Source: Isochrysis galbana (lineage: Eukaryota > Haptophyta > Isochrysidales > Isochrysidaceae). From it: DNA of 64,000 nucleotides. Within the stretch, counting starts at the first letter, position 1, and the number at the start of each line of letters is the position of its first letter. The position numbers and the translations under genes were made by a program. Below are positions 9,860-20,759 of the stretch, piece after piece. The notes beneath the pieces were generated by a model. It did not search any database. It was not told where the DNA came from and was given only the letters and a program-made list of their open reading frames with translations. The DNA lies in contig CM030931.1 in assembly GCA_018136815.1 (NCBI GenBank), positions 4,470,148 through 4,534,147 on the forward strand, given 5' to 3'.

Positions 9860-10590
9860 GAGGAGGGCCCTCCGCCTCGCTCTCCTCGCTCTCCTCGCCC
9901 TCCTCGCCTTCCGCCGCCTCGCCTTCTTCCGCCTCCTCGCTCCTCGCCTCCTTCTTCCGCCGCCTCCTCCTCCTCCTCGCCTTCTTCCTCCTCCTCGCCT
10001 TCTTCCGCCTCCTCGCCTTCTTCCGCCGCCTCGCCTTCTTCCGCCGCCTCGCCTTCTTCCGCCGCCTCGCCTTCTTCCGCCGCCTCGCCTTCTTCCGCCG
10101 CCTCGCCTTCTTCCGCCGCCTCGCCTTCTTCCGCCGCCTCGCCTTCTTCCGCCGCCTCGCCTTCTTCCGCCGCCTCGCCTTCTTCCGCCGCCTCGCCTTC
10201 TTCCGCCGCCTCGCCTTCTCGCCTTCTTCCGCCGCCTCGCCTTCTTCCGCCGCCTCGCCTTCTTCCGCCCCCCCGCCTTCTCGCCTTCTTCCGCCGCCTC
10301 GCCTTCTTCCGCCGCCTCGCCTTCTTCCGCCGCCTCGCCTTCTTCCGCCGCCTCGCCTTCTTCCGCCGCCTCGCCTTCTTCCGCCGCCTCGCCTTCTTCC
10401 GCCGCCTCGCCTTCTTCCGCCGCCTCGCCTTCTTCCGCCGCCTCGCCTTCTTCCGCCGCCTCGCCTTCTTCCGCCGCCTCGCCTTCTTCCGCCGCCTCGC
10501 CTTCTTCCGCCGCCTCGCCTTCTTCCGCCGCCTCGCCTTCTTCCGCCGCCTCGCCTTCTTCCGCCGCCTCGCCTTCTTCCGCAGAGGCAA
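9860..10590. repeat. 18-bp satellite (TTCTTCCGCCGCCTCGCC), about 35 units
   Basis: Degenerate units at 9860-10010 lead into near-perfect head-to-tail copies of an 18-mer to 10580, with two phase breaks near 10218 and 10270-10285. 18 is a multiple of three and the unit lacks stops, so all six frames are open (FFRRLA, GEAAEE, KKARRR, RRGGGR and so on). These frames are a by-product, not genes. The array sits inside a GC-rich dispersed repeat: 10600-10720 resembles the family at 58170-58340. Confidence 0.95.
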
Positions 10591-12127
10591 GAGGGGCAAG
10601 GGCCATGCCCCAGCCTCACCTGCCTCCTGAGCTGTGCTCCCAGGCCCCTGTAGGCCACCTGGGGACCTGAAGAGGGGCCGCAGGCGCGCGCCATGCGCCA
10701 TGGGCCCCCGCCGCAGGGAGGAGAGGAGGAAAAGGGAAGAGGGAGGGGAGGGGGGAGCGGCAGCTCTCCCCTCCGGCAGAAACGTGTCTTCTCGCCCCGT
10801 TTGGGTAAGAGAAGACGGGGGCGCCAGAGCCAGAGCCAGGAGGGAAGGGCCGCGGCTTGCCGCGGCCACTCGCTTCGGCGAGCAAAGATTAGCGCTTCTG
10901 GGCTCCTAGCCCACGAGCGAAGATGGGACAATAGGCTTCTAATAGGTTCTATTAAAAGGTCAAGAGGCCTACCAGACCTGTTACCTGTTAATAGGTAATA
11001 GGTAAAAAAAAACCTTTCAATATTCTCGCCTCGCGCGTGGCTATAGTATAGGCCTATACTATAGGTACCGCTATCGTAGCCACGCCCAAATCATCTCGGA
11101 TCCCTTCCTCTCCCTAGTAACTTAGCTCACAAGTCAGAAGCCAATCATATTCATAATATACATCACATACTCATACATCTATAATATTTGTGGAATGAGT
11201 TTTATTTTGACCTGTTACGGACCTATTGCGCCCTGTCAATAGGTCCTCTCAATAGGAATAGGCCCCCGAAACCTGTTGACCTTGTACCTGTTGTCCCATC
11301 CGGGCCCACGAGTGCCCCCCCCCCCCCCCCCCCTGCGTTGCTTTTACCCGAAAGGGGTTTTCCCCCAGCGTGGGCTCGAGGAGAGGACGTGCTGGGGTGC
11401 GCGGGGTCGGTGCGTGCACTGGGGGGAGGACAAATATCGAGGGGAGGGGGCAGTGCCCCCACCCCCCGATATCACTCGGACACCTGGCTCGTCAGGCATG
11501 GCGGGATTCCGGGACTGAAACGTTATGTCCAATTAGCTAGTGGGGTTGACTAGGATATAACATTATTTATTATTGATAGTTGTTGTGCTTCGGGTACGTT
11601 TCCGATCAGTCGTGTGTGTGTGCTATGTGGCTGGGCGGATTGGGGTGCAACGGCTAGTTGCAGTACCGGTACTGACTCTCGTTTCGAGTATTATACTATC
11701 TCCACTTCAGTCGGCCCTCGTGCGGAATGCATTAGCCAATGCGGCTTTCTACGGCACCAACACTTCCAACACCCACACACTTGCCTACATGTCACCAAAC
11801 ACGTCGTTTAATGGCTCACTTCCGTTCGCTACCAACACCATATCCAAGCACAATCAATGCTGCATCATCTCACCCATGAGATTTATCAAAATCGCGTGCG
11901 CTTCTTACAACTGCTGCAACATTGGTTTGATGTTCATCAGTGGCGGTCTTTGCGTCCACGAGCAGTGCGACACTGAGATTTAAGTTACGTGTGTCAAACA
12001 GTGCTGCCGACGAGATGCTAGCCTAGCATGCAACTTGATAAATGTGGTCTACCGAATGCGGCAGACCCCGGGGACGCCTGCGGTGGGGATACCCTCAACC
12101 ACTTTGCGAATGGGTGAACCATTGAGA
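10591..12127. other. intergenic, repeats and low complexity
   Basis: 10600-10720 is a fragment of GC-rich repeat C. 11010-11092 carries the box CTTTCAATATTCTCGCCTCG followed by TAGCCACGCCC, with an internal palindrome around TATAGTATAGGCCTATACTATA. A run of 19 C is at 11315-11333. 11573-11983 is open for about 136 codons but has no recognisable content and may be the 3' UTR of the minus-strand gene at 12128. Confidence 0.4.
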
Positions 12128-14437
12128 TCAGAAGACGCAAGCCACGCATTCCGCACATAGCCTTTCCTCGCTTTCGACGCAATTTACGGTAAACGGCGTA
12201 TCACACATGGCACAATTCCTCGAGGGGATCCTCATAGAAGACGACGCAACATTCCGTGGCTGTGGCGACGGCTGGCCACAAGTACTCCCCAGAGGTGCTT
12301 GTGCGCCGTTTTGTGGTGCCGTCGTGGGCAACACGAACGACGTCACCGGTGCTGATCGGCGCGTCGCATTTGGAGCAGGGTCTTGGCATGAGTTCTGGCG
12401 TTGTGACACAACACATTGTGGAACACTTGCGCGTTGCGGAACCAAGGAAATTGCCTGATGAGAAGAAGGTTTGGCGATCGCCGAATATCTGTCAGGTCCC
12501 ATGAATTGTGGCGGCCACTTTTGGGCCTGATTGCAAGCCGAAATCGGACAAACAGGCTCAAAGACTGGTCTTTCAAGTGATGCTAGGACTTCGCGCGAAG
12601 GCGATGCCCTTGCCTCTGAAGGCGAGGGTGCCGATGAGCCACGAATCGAATGTACCTGCTGGGGACGGAACACGGCACTGGCAATGAACGTGTCTGAATG
12701 ATCTTTCACCGGTATGCTGCTTTCTGCCCCCTCCATCGAAGCTATGGTACGAGCTATGGAGTGATTCCTTGTTGGCCGAGACCCGCTTGGACAGTCAACA
12801 GTTTGCGTTCCTGCCCAACCGGGCTGCTGGGTCCGGTGCCTGGGCACAGCTCCTGGACTATATGCTGTATTCCCAGCTCGCTGAACCACTTGCTCCTGCT
12901 GTTGAGGCCTTGGTGACGATTGAATGTGCGTTGACCTCCCAACTTGCTGCAGCATTGATACACCGGATGTGACCACAGGTGGTGTCACAAGCGATCGTGC
13001 TTGGGGCATCTCTCTGAAATGGGGACCCGGGGATGGAACTGCAACAGATAGCACTCCAGTAGGAGGTTGACATCGTGTTGGCTGCGGCATTGGCGACTGT
13101 GAGGGTTGAGGAAGACGTCTGTCATCCTCCTCGCTTCCCTCAAGTTGGACAACACAGCCTGCACGATTCCGGGAAACCATTGGCGAATGCAGAGGCGCAG
13201 ACGCTGACAACGAGCAACCACAGCGTTGTACGCCCCCGTGACCTGATGGGCGATGTGACTCCTTTAAGACAGCCCCCGAGGACACTGATAGGGGGTTTCG
13301 TGATGCTTGCACCTCCAATGAAGCCATTTGCATTCTTTGGCAGCACCCAGAATTTTCCATTGGGTCAAGCATGTGAGATGCCGACAGACAAGGGAGAACG
13401 TTATCTGCTGACTGCGGTGCCTCGGTGCCGCCGAGTTGGACTTGTATCGATCTCTTTGCCATGTCAACACCATTTCCAGACGACACTCTTGCTGAGTGCA
13501 AACCCACTTTCGCGTTGCCGATGAGTGCGGATTGAGACGGTGGCGTTGTAGAATCGCGCGGAATGACAGCAGATGCACCACGCCTCCTTAAGGAAGGACT
13601 TATGACATCATTTTCCATGGGCAATCTAGATGTATCAGGCGCGGCAAGTCTGCATCCAGAGAACAATGGCGTCGGGGCAGGTTCAGTTGCCGAGGATTTT
13701 GTGTGTTGAGGTATTGAATGTTGTGCCATGCCAGTCTTGGCATGGCTATTCGAGTGCGGGTTTGGTGGAGGTGTCCACGGGGACATGTCGGCGCGTGGTG
13801 TCTGCTTTCTTCCCGGAGATAAGGCCTTGAGCGCTCGAGCTTGGACAGGTGACATCTGAACTGAGCCATTTTCGCCCAGAGGCCTCACGATGGTGGTCTG
13901 TGATGGTAGGCAAGCCCTTTGTTGGTACGTATGGCTTGTGCCATCTGATGCTTGTCCCCCCTCGTCTGCCTCAATCAGTTCGAGCAGATTTGCCGGCACC
14001 GGCAAATTCGAGCTGCTGATGAGCGTATGTGCAGGGACTGCTCGTGTGAAGGCAACCGTGTCGAGGCGGACATGATCAGGAAGAAGTTTCATATCTCCAC
14101 CACATGGCCCAGGGACGCATCCGGCCGTCGCAAGCCTTGCCGATCTCACATCAATCATAGCACACCAAGAGGGGATCTGATACTCTAGACCCATACTATC
14201 AACTCCATCTTGAGCCCGCTCCCTTTCCGCGGTGAGCTGGTGCACGTCTGCGGCGGGCTGCTGTGCTTCGGAGGTCGCGGAGGTTAGCACACCGCCCCGA
14301 GGCGGTGCTGAAGGGGTCTCAGTGGGCGCAGCGTGCGTTTGGATTGCGCGGGCGCCGGAGCTTTTCCTGCCACCAAGTGTCAGCCTGCGTCGCTTCGAGT
14401 TGACCACGCTGTTCTCCTTTTCCTGTGGGGACGGCAT
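12128..14437 (-). CDS. large low-complexity protein with C-terminal cysteine cluster, unrecognised
   Basis: A single open frame of 768 codons starts at the ATG at 14437; the same frame stays open upstream but runs into repeat sequence. The N-terminus has a basic stretch, SKRRRLTLGGRKSS, that could serve as a nuclear signal. The body is rich in Ser, Pro, Gln and Arg, without predicted fold. The C-terminus is ordered-looking: RNCAMCDTPFTVNC, then LCAECVACVF, a CxxC...C...CxxCxxC arrangement likely to bind zinc. In another frame near 12390-12280, CSKCDAPISTGDVV raises the possibility that splicing or a frameshift changes the true C-terminus. Function unknown; a chromatin or transcription role would be guesswork. 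Confidence 0.5.
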   Translation of the reverse strand: MPSPQEKENSVVNSKRRRLTLGGRKSSGARAIQTHAAPTETPSAPPRGGVLTSATSEAQQPAADVHQLTAERERAQDGVDSMGLEYQIPSWCAMIDVRSARLATAGCVPGPCGGDMKLLPDHVRLDTVAFTRAVPAHTLISSSNLPVPANLLELIEADEGGQASDGTSHTYQQRACLPSQTTIVRPLGENGSVQMSPVQARALKALSPGRKQTPRADMSPWTPPPNPHSNSHAKTGMAQHSIPQHTKSSATEPAPTPLFSGCRLAAPDTSRLPMENDVISPSLRRRGASAVIPRDSTTPPSQSALIGNAKVGLHSARVSSGNGVDMAKRSIQVQLGGTEAPQSADNVLPCLSASHMLDPMENSGCCQRMQMASLEVQASRNPLSVSSGAVLKESHRPSGHGGVQRCGCSLSASAPLHSPMVSRNRAGCVVQLEGSEEDDRRLPQPSQSPMPQPTRCQPPTGVLSVAVPSPGPHFREMPQARSLVTPPVVTSGVSMLQQVGRSTHIQSSPRPQQQEQVVQRAGNTAYSPGAVPRHRTQQPGWAGTQTVDCPSGSRPTRNHSIARTIASMEGAESSIPVKDHSDTFIASAVFRPQQVHSIRGSSAPSPSEARASPSREVLASLERPVFEPVCPISACNQAQKWPPQFMGPDRYSAIAKPSSHQAISLVPQRASVPQCVVSQRQNSCQDPAPNATRRSAPVTSFVLPTTAPQNGAQAPLGSTCGQPSPQPRNVASSSMRIPSRNCAMCDTPFTVNCVESEERLCAECVACVF

Positions 14438-15601
14438 TGGCACCACGAGTCCACGCCGAGCAGCGCGCCGCAGCCTCAGCGGCAAGACACCGCTTCCCGC
14501 CCAACTCGGCTCTCCCTCCCCCCAACTCACCAAGGTGGAATGGAGTATCACAACTAAGTTTATACTTAGTTCACCCGTGGCGGGATGACGGATGGTGGGG
14601 CACGAGCCGACGAGCCTAGATGGTAAAGTATATGGGAAATATGTGTTTACCGTATTTGGCCGGAGGCCAAATACATATGTATTTGGCTGTATTTGGAGCG
14701 CGTCCTGGGATGTAAGATGTAAGCCTCGAATGTATTTGTATTTGCTGGTATTCAAGTATCAAGTATTCAGAATCAGAATGTATTCGTATTTGGCCGGAGC
14801 TGCCGCTGCCGCCATGCCGCCATACATAGCGTGAGGAGGGCAATTACAACATTACAGCATTACAACATACACGGCAGTATGCCGTTTACCTCCCGAGCGA
14901 TCAACTGCCCCATTGCCCCCATTCTTCTGAGTACCAGGCGACAGGCGACGCACCGAGCACCGTGCACCGTGCCCCTCCGTTGCCCTCCACCCCCTCCGTG
15001 CCCTTCCGTGCCCTTCCGTGCCCGTCCGTGCCCCTCCGTCCCTCCGCGCGGTTGTGCGGCTATGGTAATGGTTTTACCGTGTTTGTACGGAGGCCAAAAA
15101 CAACCCGTTTTATTCACTTTTCGCCGTGTTTCAAGTTTCAAGCGCCCTCCCTAGAAGCATGCCGTGTTTGCGAGGTTCCCGTGTTTCTAGAAAAGCCTAA
15201 AACAGGCCGTGTTTGCTGTGTTTGGGTTTGGAGACTCCCCCTGCCCCCTGCCGTGTTTCACTTTTAGGGTGGCTATGTGTTGGGGTGTACCGGTGTACCG
15301 TTTGTGTTTGTGCGGTGCTCCCCATGTGCTGTGCATATGTGCATATCTCCACCTCCGCTGTGGTCCGGTGTGGCTGCCTAAAGGAGTTTGGAAAACCAGG
15401 AAATTGTTTGGTAGAAATCTCAACCAATATGAAAACAAGCACATGCCTGCGATGGAAATCACAAGAGGCAACCACTAGATGTCGACGGGTCCCATTTTAT
15501 TTTGACCTTAAATTGGGAATTCCCAAAAAGATAAAGCGTCTGGTAGAAACTCCACTCCCTCTCCGCCTGCTCGGCGCCGCCGAGCCGACCACGCCTCGCA
15601 G
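14438..15601. other. intergenic; hairpin and GTATTTGG-type repeats
   Basis: 14552-14571 is a perfect 8-bp-stem hairpin (AACTAAGT-TTAT-ACTTAGTT), the best member of a hairpin family in this window. 14640-14800 repeats GTATTTG and AAATAC in both directions, giving potential fold-back structure. 14990-15050 repeats 'CCGTGCCC' and 'CCTCCGTGCCC'. The last ~60 bp form the leader of NDUFAF3. No gene seen. Confidence 0.4.
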
Positions 15602-16372
15602 ATGCTGCTCCCTCTCGCCGCGCAAGCGTCTCGTCGGGCTGGATCCGGATCTCATGCTGTACGCTTCGGCTTTGCACGGAGATTGAGCTCTCGTTCGGGT
15701 GGGCGGCGCCACTCCCCGCATGGTGGCTATGGCCACGATGTGCTTGGAGATAACGCAGGCTTTCGCCCAATACAGAGCTCGGCTGCAGAGGGCATCGAAG
15801 GGATCGTCAACCATGGCGCCACCAGCGTGGACAGCTTCTCGAGTAGTGGATTCGTCATCAACGGAATTTCTCTTGCTGGCCCTGTACTGCTGCTACCAGA
15901 ACAATCCTTCATGTTCTCACCAGCCAGTTTGCAGGTGTGCTCCAAAAACCTGCCACAGGTAGACAAGGCACCGCTACAGACTGTGAATCATATCCGTAAC
16001 CTACCTCTTAACTGGACTATGCCACACGGTCTCGCTGCCCTGTCCGCGTTTAGTACCATTATCCGCCGTCCCTAGTGCACCCCATCTCTTACCATATGCG
16101 ACACCCGCTGCTGCATATAGTCTCTGACTCCAGAATCGCTTGATCCACTCCTTCTTCTGAAAGAGAAAACGGAACTCCTCATCATTGGCTGCGGCACACG
16201 CATTGAGCCACTGCCAGTCGATGTTTCAGCGTGGGCATCTCGGCACTCCATTGTTCCGGAGATTCTTGCGACACGGATAGCATGTTCGACGTTCAACTTC
16301 ATGGTGCAAGAGCAACGCCTTGTTGCCGCTGTACTTTTTCCACCCGGTTCGGAATCTCATGGCAGATCTTGA
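15602..16372 (+). CDS. NDUFAF3: NADH dehydrogenase [ubiquinone] 1 alpha subcomplex assembly factor 3
   Basis: Two exons, 15602-15934 and 16121-16372, are joined in phase 0 by a GTGTGC...ATATAG intron, giving 194 aa. Residues 1-40 (MLLPLAAQASRRAGSGSHAV, then RFGFARRLSSRSGG) form an arginine-rich, acid-free presequence for mitochondrial import. SSGFVINGISLAGPVLLLP matches the family's first strands. Exon 2 supplies SLTPESLDPLLLLKEKTELL, IIGCGTRIEPLP, then IACSTFNFMVQEQRLVAAVL and FPP, all hallmarks of the NDUFAF3/DUF498 fold. In other eukaryotes the protein helps assemble the early membrane-arm/Q-module intermediates of respiratory complex I. Length is usual for the family. Exon 2 has no ATG and would be missed by simple gene finding. 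Confidence 0.88.
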
Positions 16373-16785
16373 GTGCAAACAGGCGCCGTTCCGCCGCTTG
16401 AAGCGGTTCTAGCTTGTTGAATTGCTCCTTTATTGCACTTTGTGTCTATACTCGCAGCATTGCACTGTTTTGGGCGCCGTCGGTGCGGGCGCCAAGAGCC
16501 TCTTCAGGACGAAGAAATGAGGTTTTCGGGGAAAGCAGCTAAGGACCGACACGGCGCATGGACGTACGCTGTTTGAGGCGCACTGCGCAGGCGGCTCGTG
16601 GTTTGGTGACCCGCAGCTCGCCTATATTTGCGTCGAAATGTTGATCTCCGTTCCCGTTGCCTAGCTATTATCCGTGTGTCCCATGATGTTGGGATTTGCG
16701 ATGGTGAGTGCTTCGCCGCTCGGGAGTTGGAGTGATTTGATGGGAGAGGGGCCCTGAGACAAAAAAAATCTGAAGATTTGAGGGG
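16373..16785. other. intergenic, NDUFAF3 3' flank
   Basis: AT-poor 3' flank without a supported gene. The segment ends at the repeat-derived block beginning 16786. Confidence 0.4.
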
Positions 16786-17395
16786 CAATTATCAGTAAAC
16801 TGATAGGGTCATGGAGCGCGCGCCGCCTCCCTCCCTCGCTGCCGCGGCCCTCGCCGCGATGGACGAAGCAATGCGCAATGCAGGGCACGCCGCTGTTGCC
16901 GAAGCGAGCCGCGCCAGGATGACCCCCCCAGCCAGGTGGGCACAGGAGCCAGCGGGCCTCGCCCGCGCATCACCGAGAACAGCGAGCCCACAGCCTGCAT
17001 GCTAGCAACAGCCAGCATGCAGCACACCCACATCACATTCCACAGCCACACCAGCCACACCGACACCAGAGGGACGCTCCGAGCAACACGCCACACACCA
17101 GCTATCAAGATTTCGAATCAACGGTGTGCGCGAACGCGTGGGGCCGGGCCAGGAGGCTTTGGGGGTTAGAGGCAGGCCCGGAACGACCCGGTCGCGACCG
17201 GCCCGTCGCGCCGCACGGCCACTTGAGGAGCTGCACCTTCAGGCGTCCAAGCGAGGGCGCTTGTCGACGTCAATCGGGGCCATGGCCCTGGGCGTCGGGT
17301 CGGATCGAATCGAGCGATACCTGCGGTGCGAGGGGCCAGGATGGGTTAGTACGAGTGTGTGCGACCCTTAAGAACCAGCGTGCGACCTACTAGTG
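16786..17395 (+). pseudogene. LINE ORF1 5' remnant plus shared block
   Basis: A hairpin (TATCAGT-AA-ACTGATA, 16790-16805) stands six bases before ATGGAGCGCGCGCC (16811). The frame reads MERAPPPSLAAAAL for 64 codons. The same arrangement opens at 33400 and 54562. From 17165, about 230 bp (GGCCCGGAACGACCCGGTCG through GTGTGTGCGACCC) is nearly identical to 52080-52280; both copies keep the frame for SIxAMALGVG and LRCEGPG. It is the degraded 5' part of a non-LTR element. Confidence 0.5.
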
Positions 17396-18000
17396 ACCGA
17401 GAGCGACGGATGACGAATGACGACAGGACGACGGACAAAGACACCCAGGAAAACACCCGACTCTCGCCCCACGACTTTCTCACACAACTCGACTGAAATC
17501 GAACCCAAACACTCCGGCCAGACGACGACGGACGACGATCAGAAGGCGATCTGTCGGCGATCCCGTCTAGAAGGGGAAGCGCACCATAACGGAAACGAGG
17601 GGCAATCCTGCCGCACAGGATTCCAAAAGACTTACCGAATAAGACGAGAGAAGTGCGGTGTGCCTAAGGGGGAGATGCGATGAGATTGCAAATTAAACCT
17701 GATTGCAATCACTGAAGTAGAAGTAGATAGAGAAGCGCGGGGAAGATAGCGAATTAAACCTATTTGCGAGGCGCCTAGGAGGAAGAAAGGTGGGGAAACT
17801 TCCTTCTCTTTCGAGAGAAAGAGAGAGAACGCTCCACAACCCAAGACCCTATGCGTCCAAGCGAAGCTTTTTGACCGAGAACGAGAACGAGAGAATTATA
17901 ACGATAAATGCCGAACGACGAAGAGAAGAGAGAAGCCTAACGAGTGTCGACTCGCGAATGCGACAGCTCCATCGCTAAAACTATAACGATAGTTTTTCTT
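17396..18000. repeat. non-LTR element internal/leader sequence
   Basis: The box 'AATTAAACCT' preceded by 'GCA/GCG' occurs at 17688-17700 and 17747-17760, and again at 24826-24838, each time near 'TTGACCGAGAA'. This links the stretch to 24000-25110, the DNA upstream of the LINE ORF2 fragment. No intact protein is present. Confidence 0.35.
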
Positions 18001-18498
18001 AAGTGGTTAAAATGAGTGAGTGACCGGGCTAATCATGGGGTACTTCGCCCCATGAATCGCGAAGACGCCCCGGTCCTTGAATTTGGTTTTGTATTGGTGT
18101 GCGCACTCCGCAGTCCGCCGAGACTAGGATTTCCCATGGGCCTGATGAGCTCTTGGCCAAGAATTTCGGCTCAAGGTCTACGCCCTCGAGTTTGTTTAGG
18201 TGCGCCACAATGGCGCTTAACGCCTCCTCGTCCCTGATTTTGATGCCACGGTCCGTGGAGGTGAAGGTCATGATGATTCGCGAAAAATCCGTTTGGTATT
18301 CTTGATTCTTGATTCTTGCTCTTGCTCGTCTTCTTGTCCATCTCTTTCTTGAGGGGTTGCCTGAATGCGTCCGTGGGGTGAGGGCCTTCGGGTCAGTGTT
18401 TTGGGTGCTTGGTGAGTCGTTGTGCTTGGGGTGGGGCCCCTGTCGGCTCCCTTCGTTTTGCGTGTTGGCATCCACTGCTGTTTAATTTTAATTAACAT
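18001..18498 (-). pseudogene. LINE ORF1 fragment
   Basis: On the minus strand the frame 18475-18029 contains LNKLEGVDLEPKFLAKSSSG followed by PWEILVSADCG. The LINE ORF1 at 33400-34308 has LEGVDPEPDFWARSIAGPW and HVAVNEDC in the same order, so both derive from one protein family. The opposite end carries GTGGTTAAAATGAGTGAGTG (18004-18023), a terminal sequence also at 52646-52665 and, inverted, at 57876-57895. Truncated and without start context. Confidence 0.6.
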
Positions 18499-18742
18499 CT
18501 ATAATCTATAGGTATATAAACTTAGTGCCTTACGCCTTACTCGAACGTATACCTTCGTGTAAGGTAAAGACCAACATGGCGCCTGTTTTTCGGCCTGTAT
18601 TTGACTGCTTTCTTGTATTGCCCCTAAACAGCTGTTTTTTCTCTTTTTCTTGGGCTGTTGGACTGTTTTTCACATGTAGTCTTGAGGCTTGCATCGTATT
18701 GGGACGTACAGTACGCAATTTTGTTGTTGGATTTGACCGCCG

Positions 18743-19983
18743 ATGAACCCTCCAGGGCCCTTCGCGTCTGGGCCGACCGACCGGCGCCGCCCTGTCTGCC
18801 CGCGCGCGCCGATGGCTTCCACCACCACCGCGCCGCAGCCCCTGACTCTAAGCTCCGCACCGACGGCAGGTCGCGGCCCCATGGAGCGTCGATTCAACCC
18901 CTACGACTATAATGGAGGGTGCGATCAATCTCCCTTCAATCCTGCATGTGGCGCGCTCTTGACACTCCCCGCTCTGAGTGGCCGTCAGGACAACGCCAAC
19001 CAGGCCCCTCTTCTTGCTGTTGCGACAGGACGGTCTTGGCAGTGGCTGGGGCGGACTTCACCATTGTCGCTGGAGACACCCGCATGAGCTCAGGTTTTAA
19101 CATTCTATCCCGAAATCAGAGCAAGCTCCTGAAACTGTGAGTGCAGAGACCACCTGCCCCCCCTCCCTCAGTGATATTTCACCCCACCTGCTGTGGTGTT
19201 TAGAGGCACTGCTTTCTGGTGGCGAATCAGGCGCGCTACTGATTTGTCATGTATCGAGCGTGCACAGCTCTGACTCTGTGCGCCATCTGCCTCGACAGTA
19301 CCAACACCACTGTGCTGGCGACGGGAGGTTTCCGTGGTGACATTTCAACCCTGCAAAAACTGTTGCGTGCTAAGCTTGTTGAATACGAGCACAAGCATGG
19401 GGAGGCAATGAAGGTGCAGCTTTGCACACTAGAACGAAGGCATTGACACATGGGGATAAAGCCACTCCCAGTCTTGGATACGGGGACTGGGCTCGCTGCC
19501 CCTAGCGCTCTGTTGCGATCGTGTACATGAGGGGGTTTTGTGAACATATGACCGCGCCTCCCATTCTTGTGCGGTCAGGTACACGCCATCGCTCAGATGT
19601 TGGCCAACACACTTTACGGAAGGCGATTTTTCCCGTATTATACGTGGAACATTCTCGCTGGCCTCGACGAAAATGGAGTAGGATGCGTGTACTCCTATGA
19701 TCCTGTTGGAAACTACGAACGCGTGCGTGTCAATGTGACTGGATCGGGAGAGTCACTCATTCAGCCACTTTTGGACAATCAGTTCGAAAGGCAGCACCAA
19801 CAGTTAGCTGCGAAACCTCCACCGCTTAACGTTGATCTTTCTCTTGCCGACACCGAAGAAATTGTGAAAGATGCCTTCTACTCTGCCGGCGAGCGTGACA
19901 TTTACACGGGTGATACCGTTGAGGTGATGGTCATTACTAGCGAGGGTGTCAGGATTGAAACACACGAACTCAACATCGACTAA
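18743..19983 (+). CDS. PSMB1: 20S proteasome subunit beta type-1 (beta-6)
   Basis: Four exons: 18743-18918, 19029-19136, 19299-19413 and 19579-19983. All introns are GT-AG and all joins keep frame. The assembled protein reads [29 protein letters not shown], then [53 protein letters not shown] and [15 protein letters not shown]. These are the diagnostic blocks of PSMB1 (yeast beta-6/Pre7), a structural, non-catalytic subunit of the proteasome core. No catalytic N-terminal threonine is expected after GG in this subunit. Three in-frame ATGs (18743, 18812, 18881) are possible starts; the last gives [13 protein letters not shown], closest to the usual N-terminus, so the preceding ~46 residues are uncertain. 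About 268 aa from the first ATG. Confidence 0.92.
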
Positions 19984-20323
19984 GTTGAGTGGGAGCAGGC
20001 CAATGTATGGGCCAGTGGAATTCCTTGTGCGCATACTGTTTGACACATACCGTCACAAGGTGGCGGGTAGGTCCGTTCGGCCTGTGCACATACAATACAA
20101 AACTTGTTAATCGCTTAATATTCTGATTGCTCACGAGCTTTCGGGGGTCTAAGAAGGTGCATCCTGAGGTTCCTTTTTCTCTGGCCGGCACCCCTCCATT
20201 TTGGTGTATAACTAATCCACGTCTGGTCTTTGGACTTTGGAGGGGGGTCGGCCCGTCCGTAGCGTCACGGACCGACTCAGCCTGAGCGGCTAGGGTAGCC
20301 TCGAGAGCGCTGGACCAAGAGTA

Positions 20324-20410
20324 AGGTTGTGAATAGTTTGCAATCGGAGCCAACACGTTTGAACCTATTAGTGCTCGAGAGCCAACATATTAGATAGTAT
20401 TATTAGTATT
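20324..20410 (+). repeat. truncated hAT-MITE left end
   Basis: 'GTAAGGTTGTGAATAG' followed by 'GGAGCCAACACGTTTGAA' parallels the left end of the MITE at 6836 (TAAGGCTGTGAATAGG, GGAGCTAACATGTTTGAA). I found no matching right terminus downstream, so it is probably a truncated relative. The DNA from 19984 to here holds no gene. Confidence 0.5.
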
Positions 20411-20759
20411 AGTGCTTTTGACTTTTGAGGGGGGGTTTTAACAGTATTTGCTTGTTAACATGTTAACAGTACACAGTACAGGTATATGTACGTATTATAA
20501 TAAGGGGCCCTTGCCCTTGACCCTTGAGGTACCCTTGGTTGGTACTACTGAGGAGAAAACGAAAGAAGAGCCGCGGCGTGAGCTGCGGCGTTAGTATAGT
20601 AGTAGTAGAAGACAATATAGAAATAGAAGTCATGTATATTACAAAATAACAGCTTACCACTTTCTACTATTGTATCGCTAGTCGCTAGTCGCTAGACTAC
20701 TGACACAAGTCCAGCATTGGCTTTTTCGGTTTTTCGTCGGCAACCCGACAAGCAGCAAC

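Noticed and set aside
9418..10931. Very long overlapping open frames on both strands (up to about 480 codons)
   Set aside because: They are translations of the 18-bp satellite, open in all six frames, and have no non-repetitive domain.
11573..11983. 136-codon plus-strand frame
   Set aside because: No recognisable content and not spliced to anything; more likely 3' flanking sequence.
17330..17395. 5S rRNA gene
   Set aside because: Only short fragments resemble 5S boxes, their spacing is wrong, and the copy lies in a protein-like repeat.
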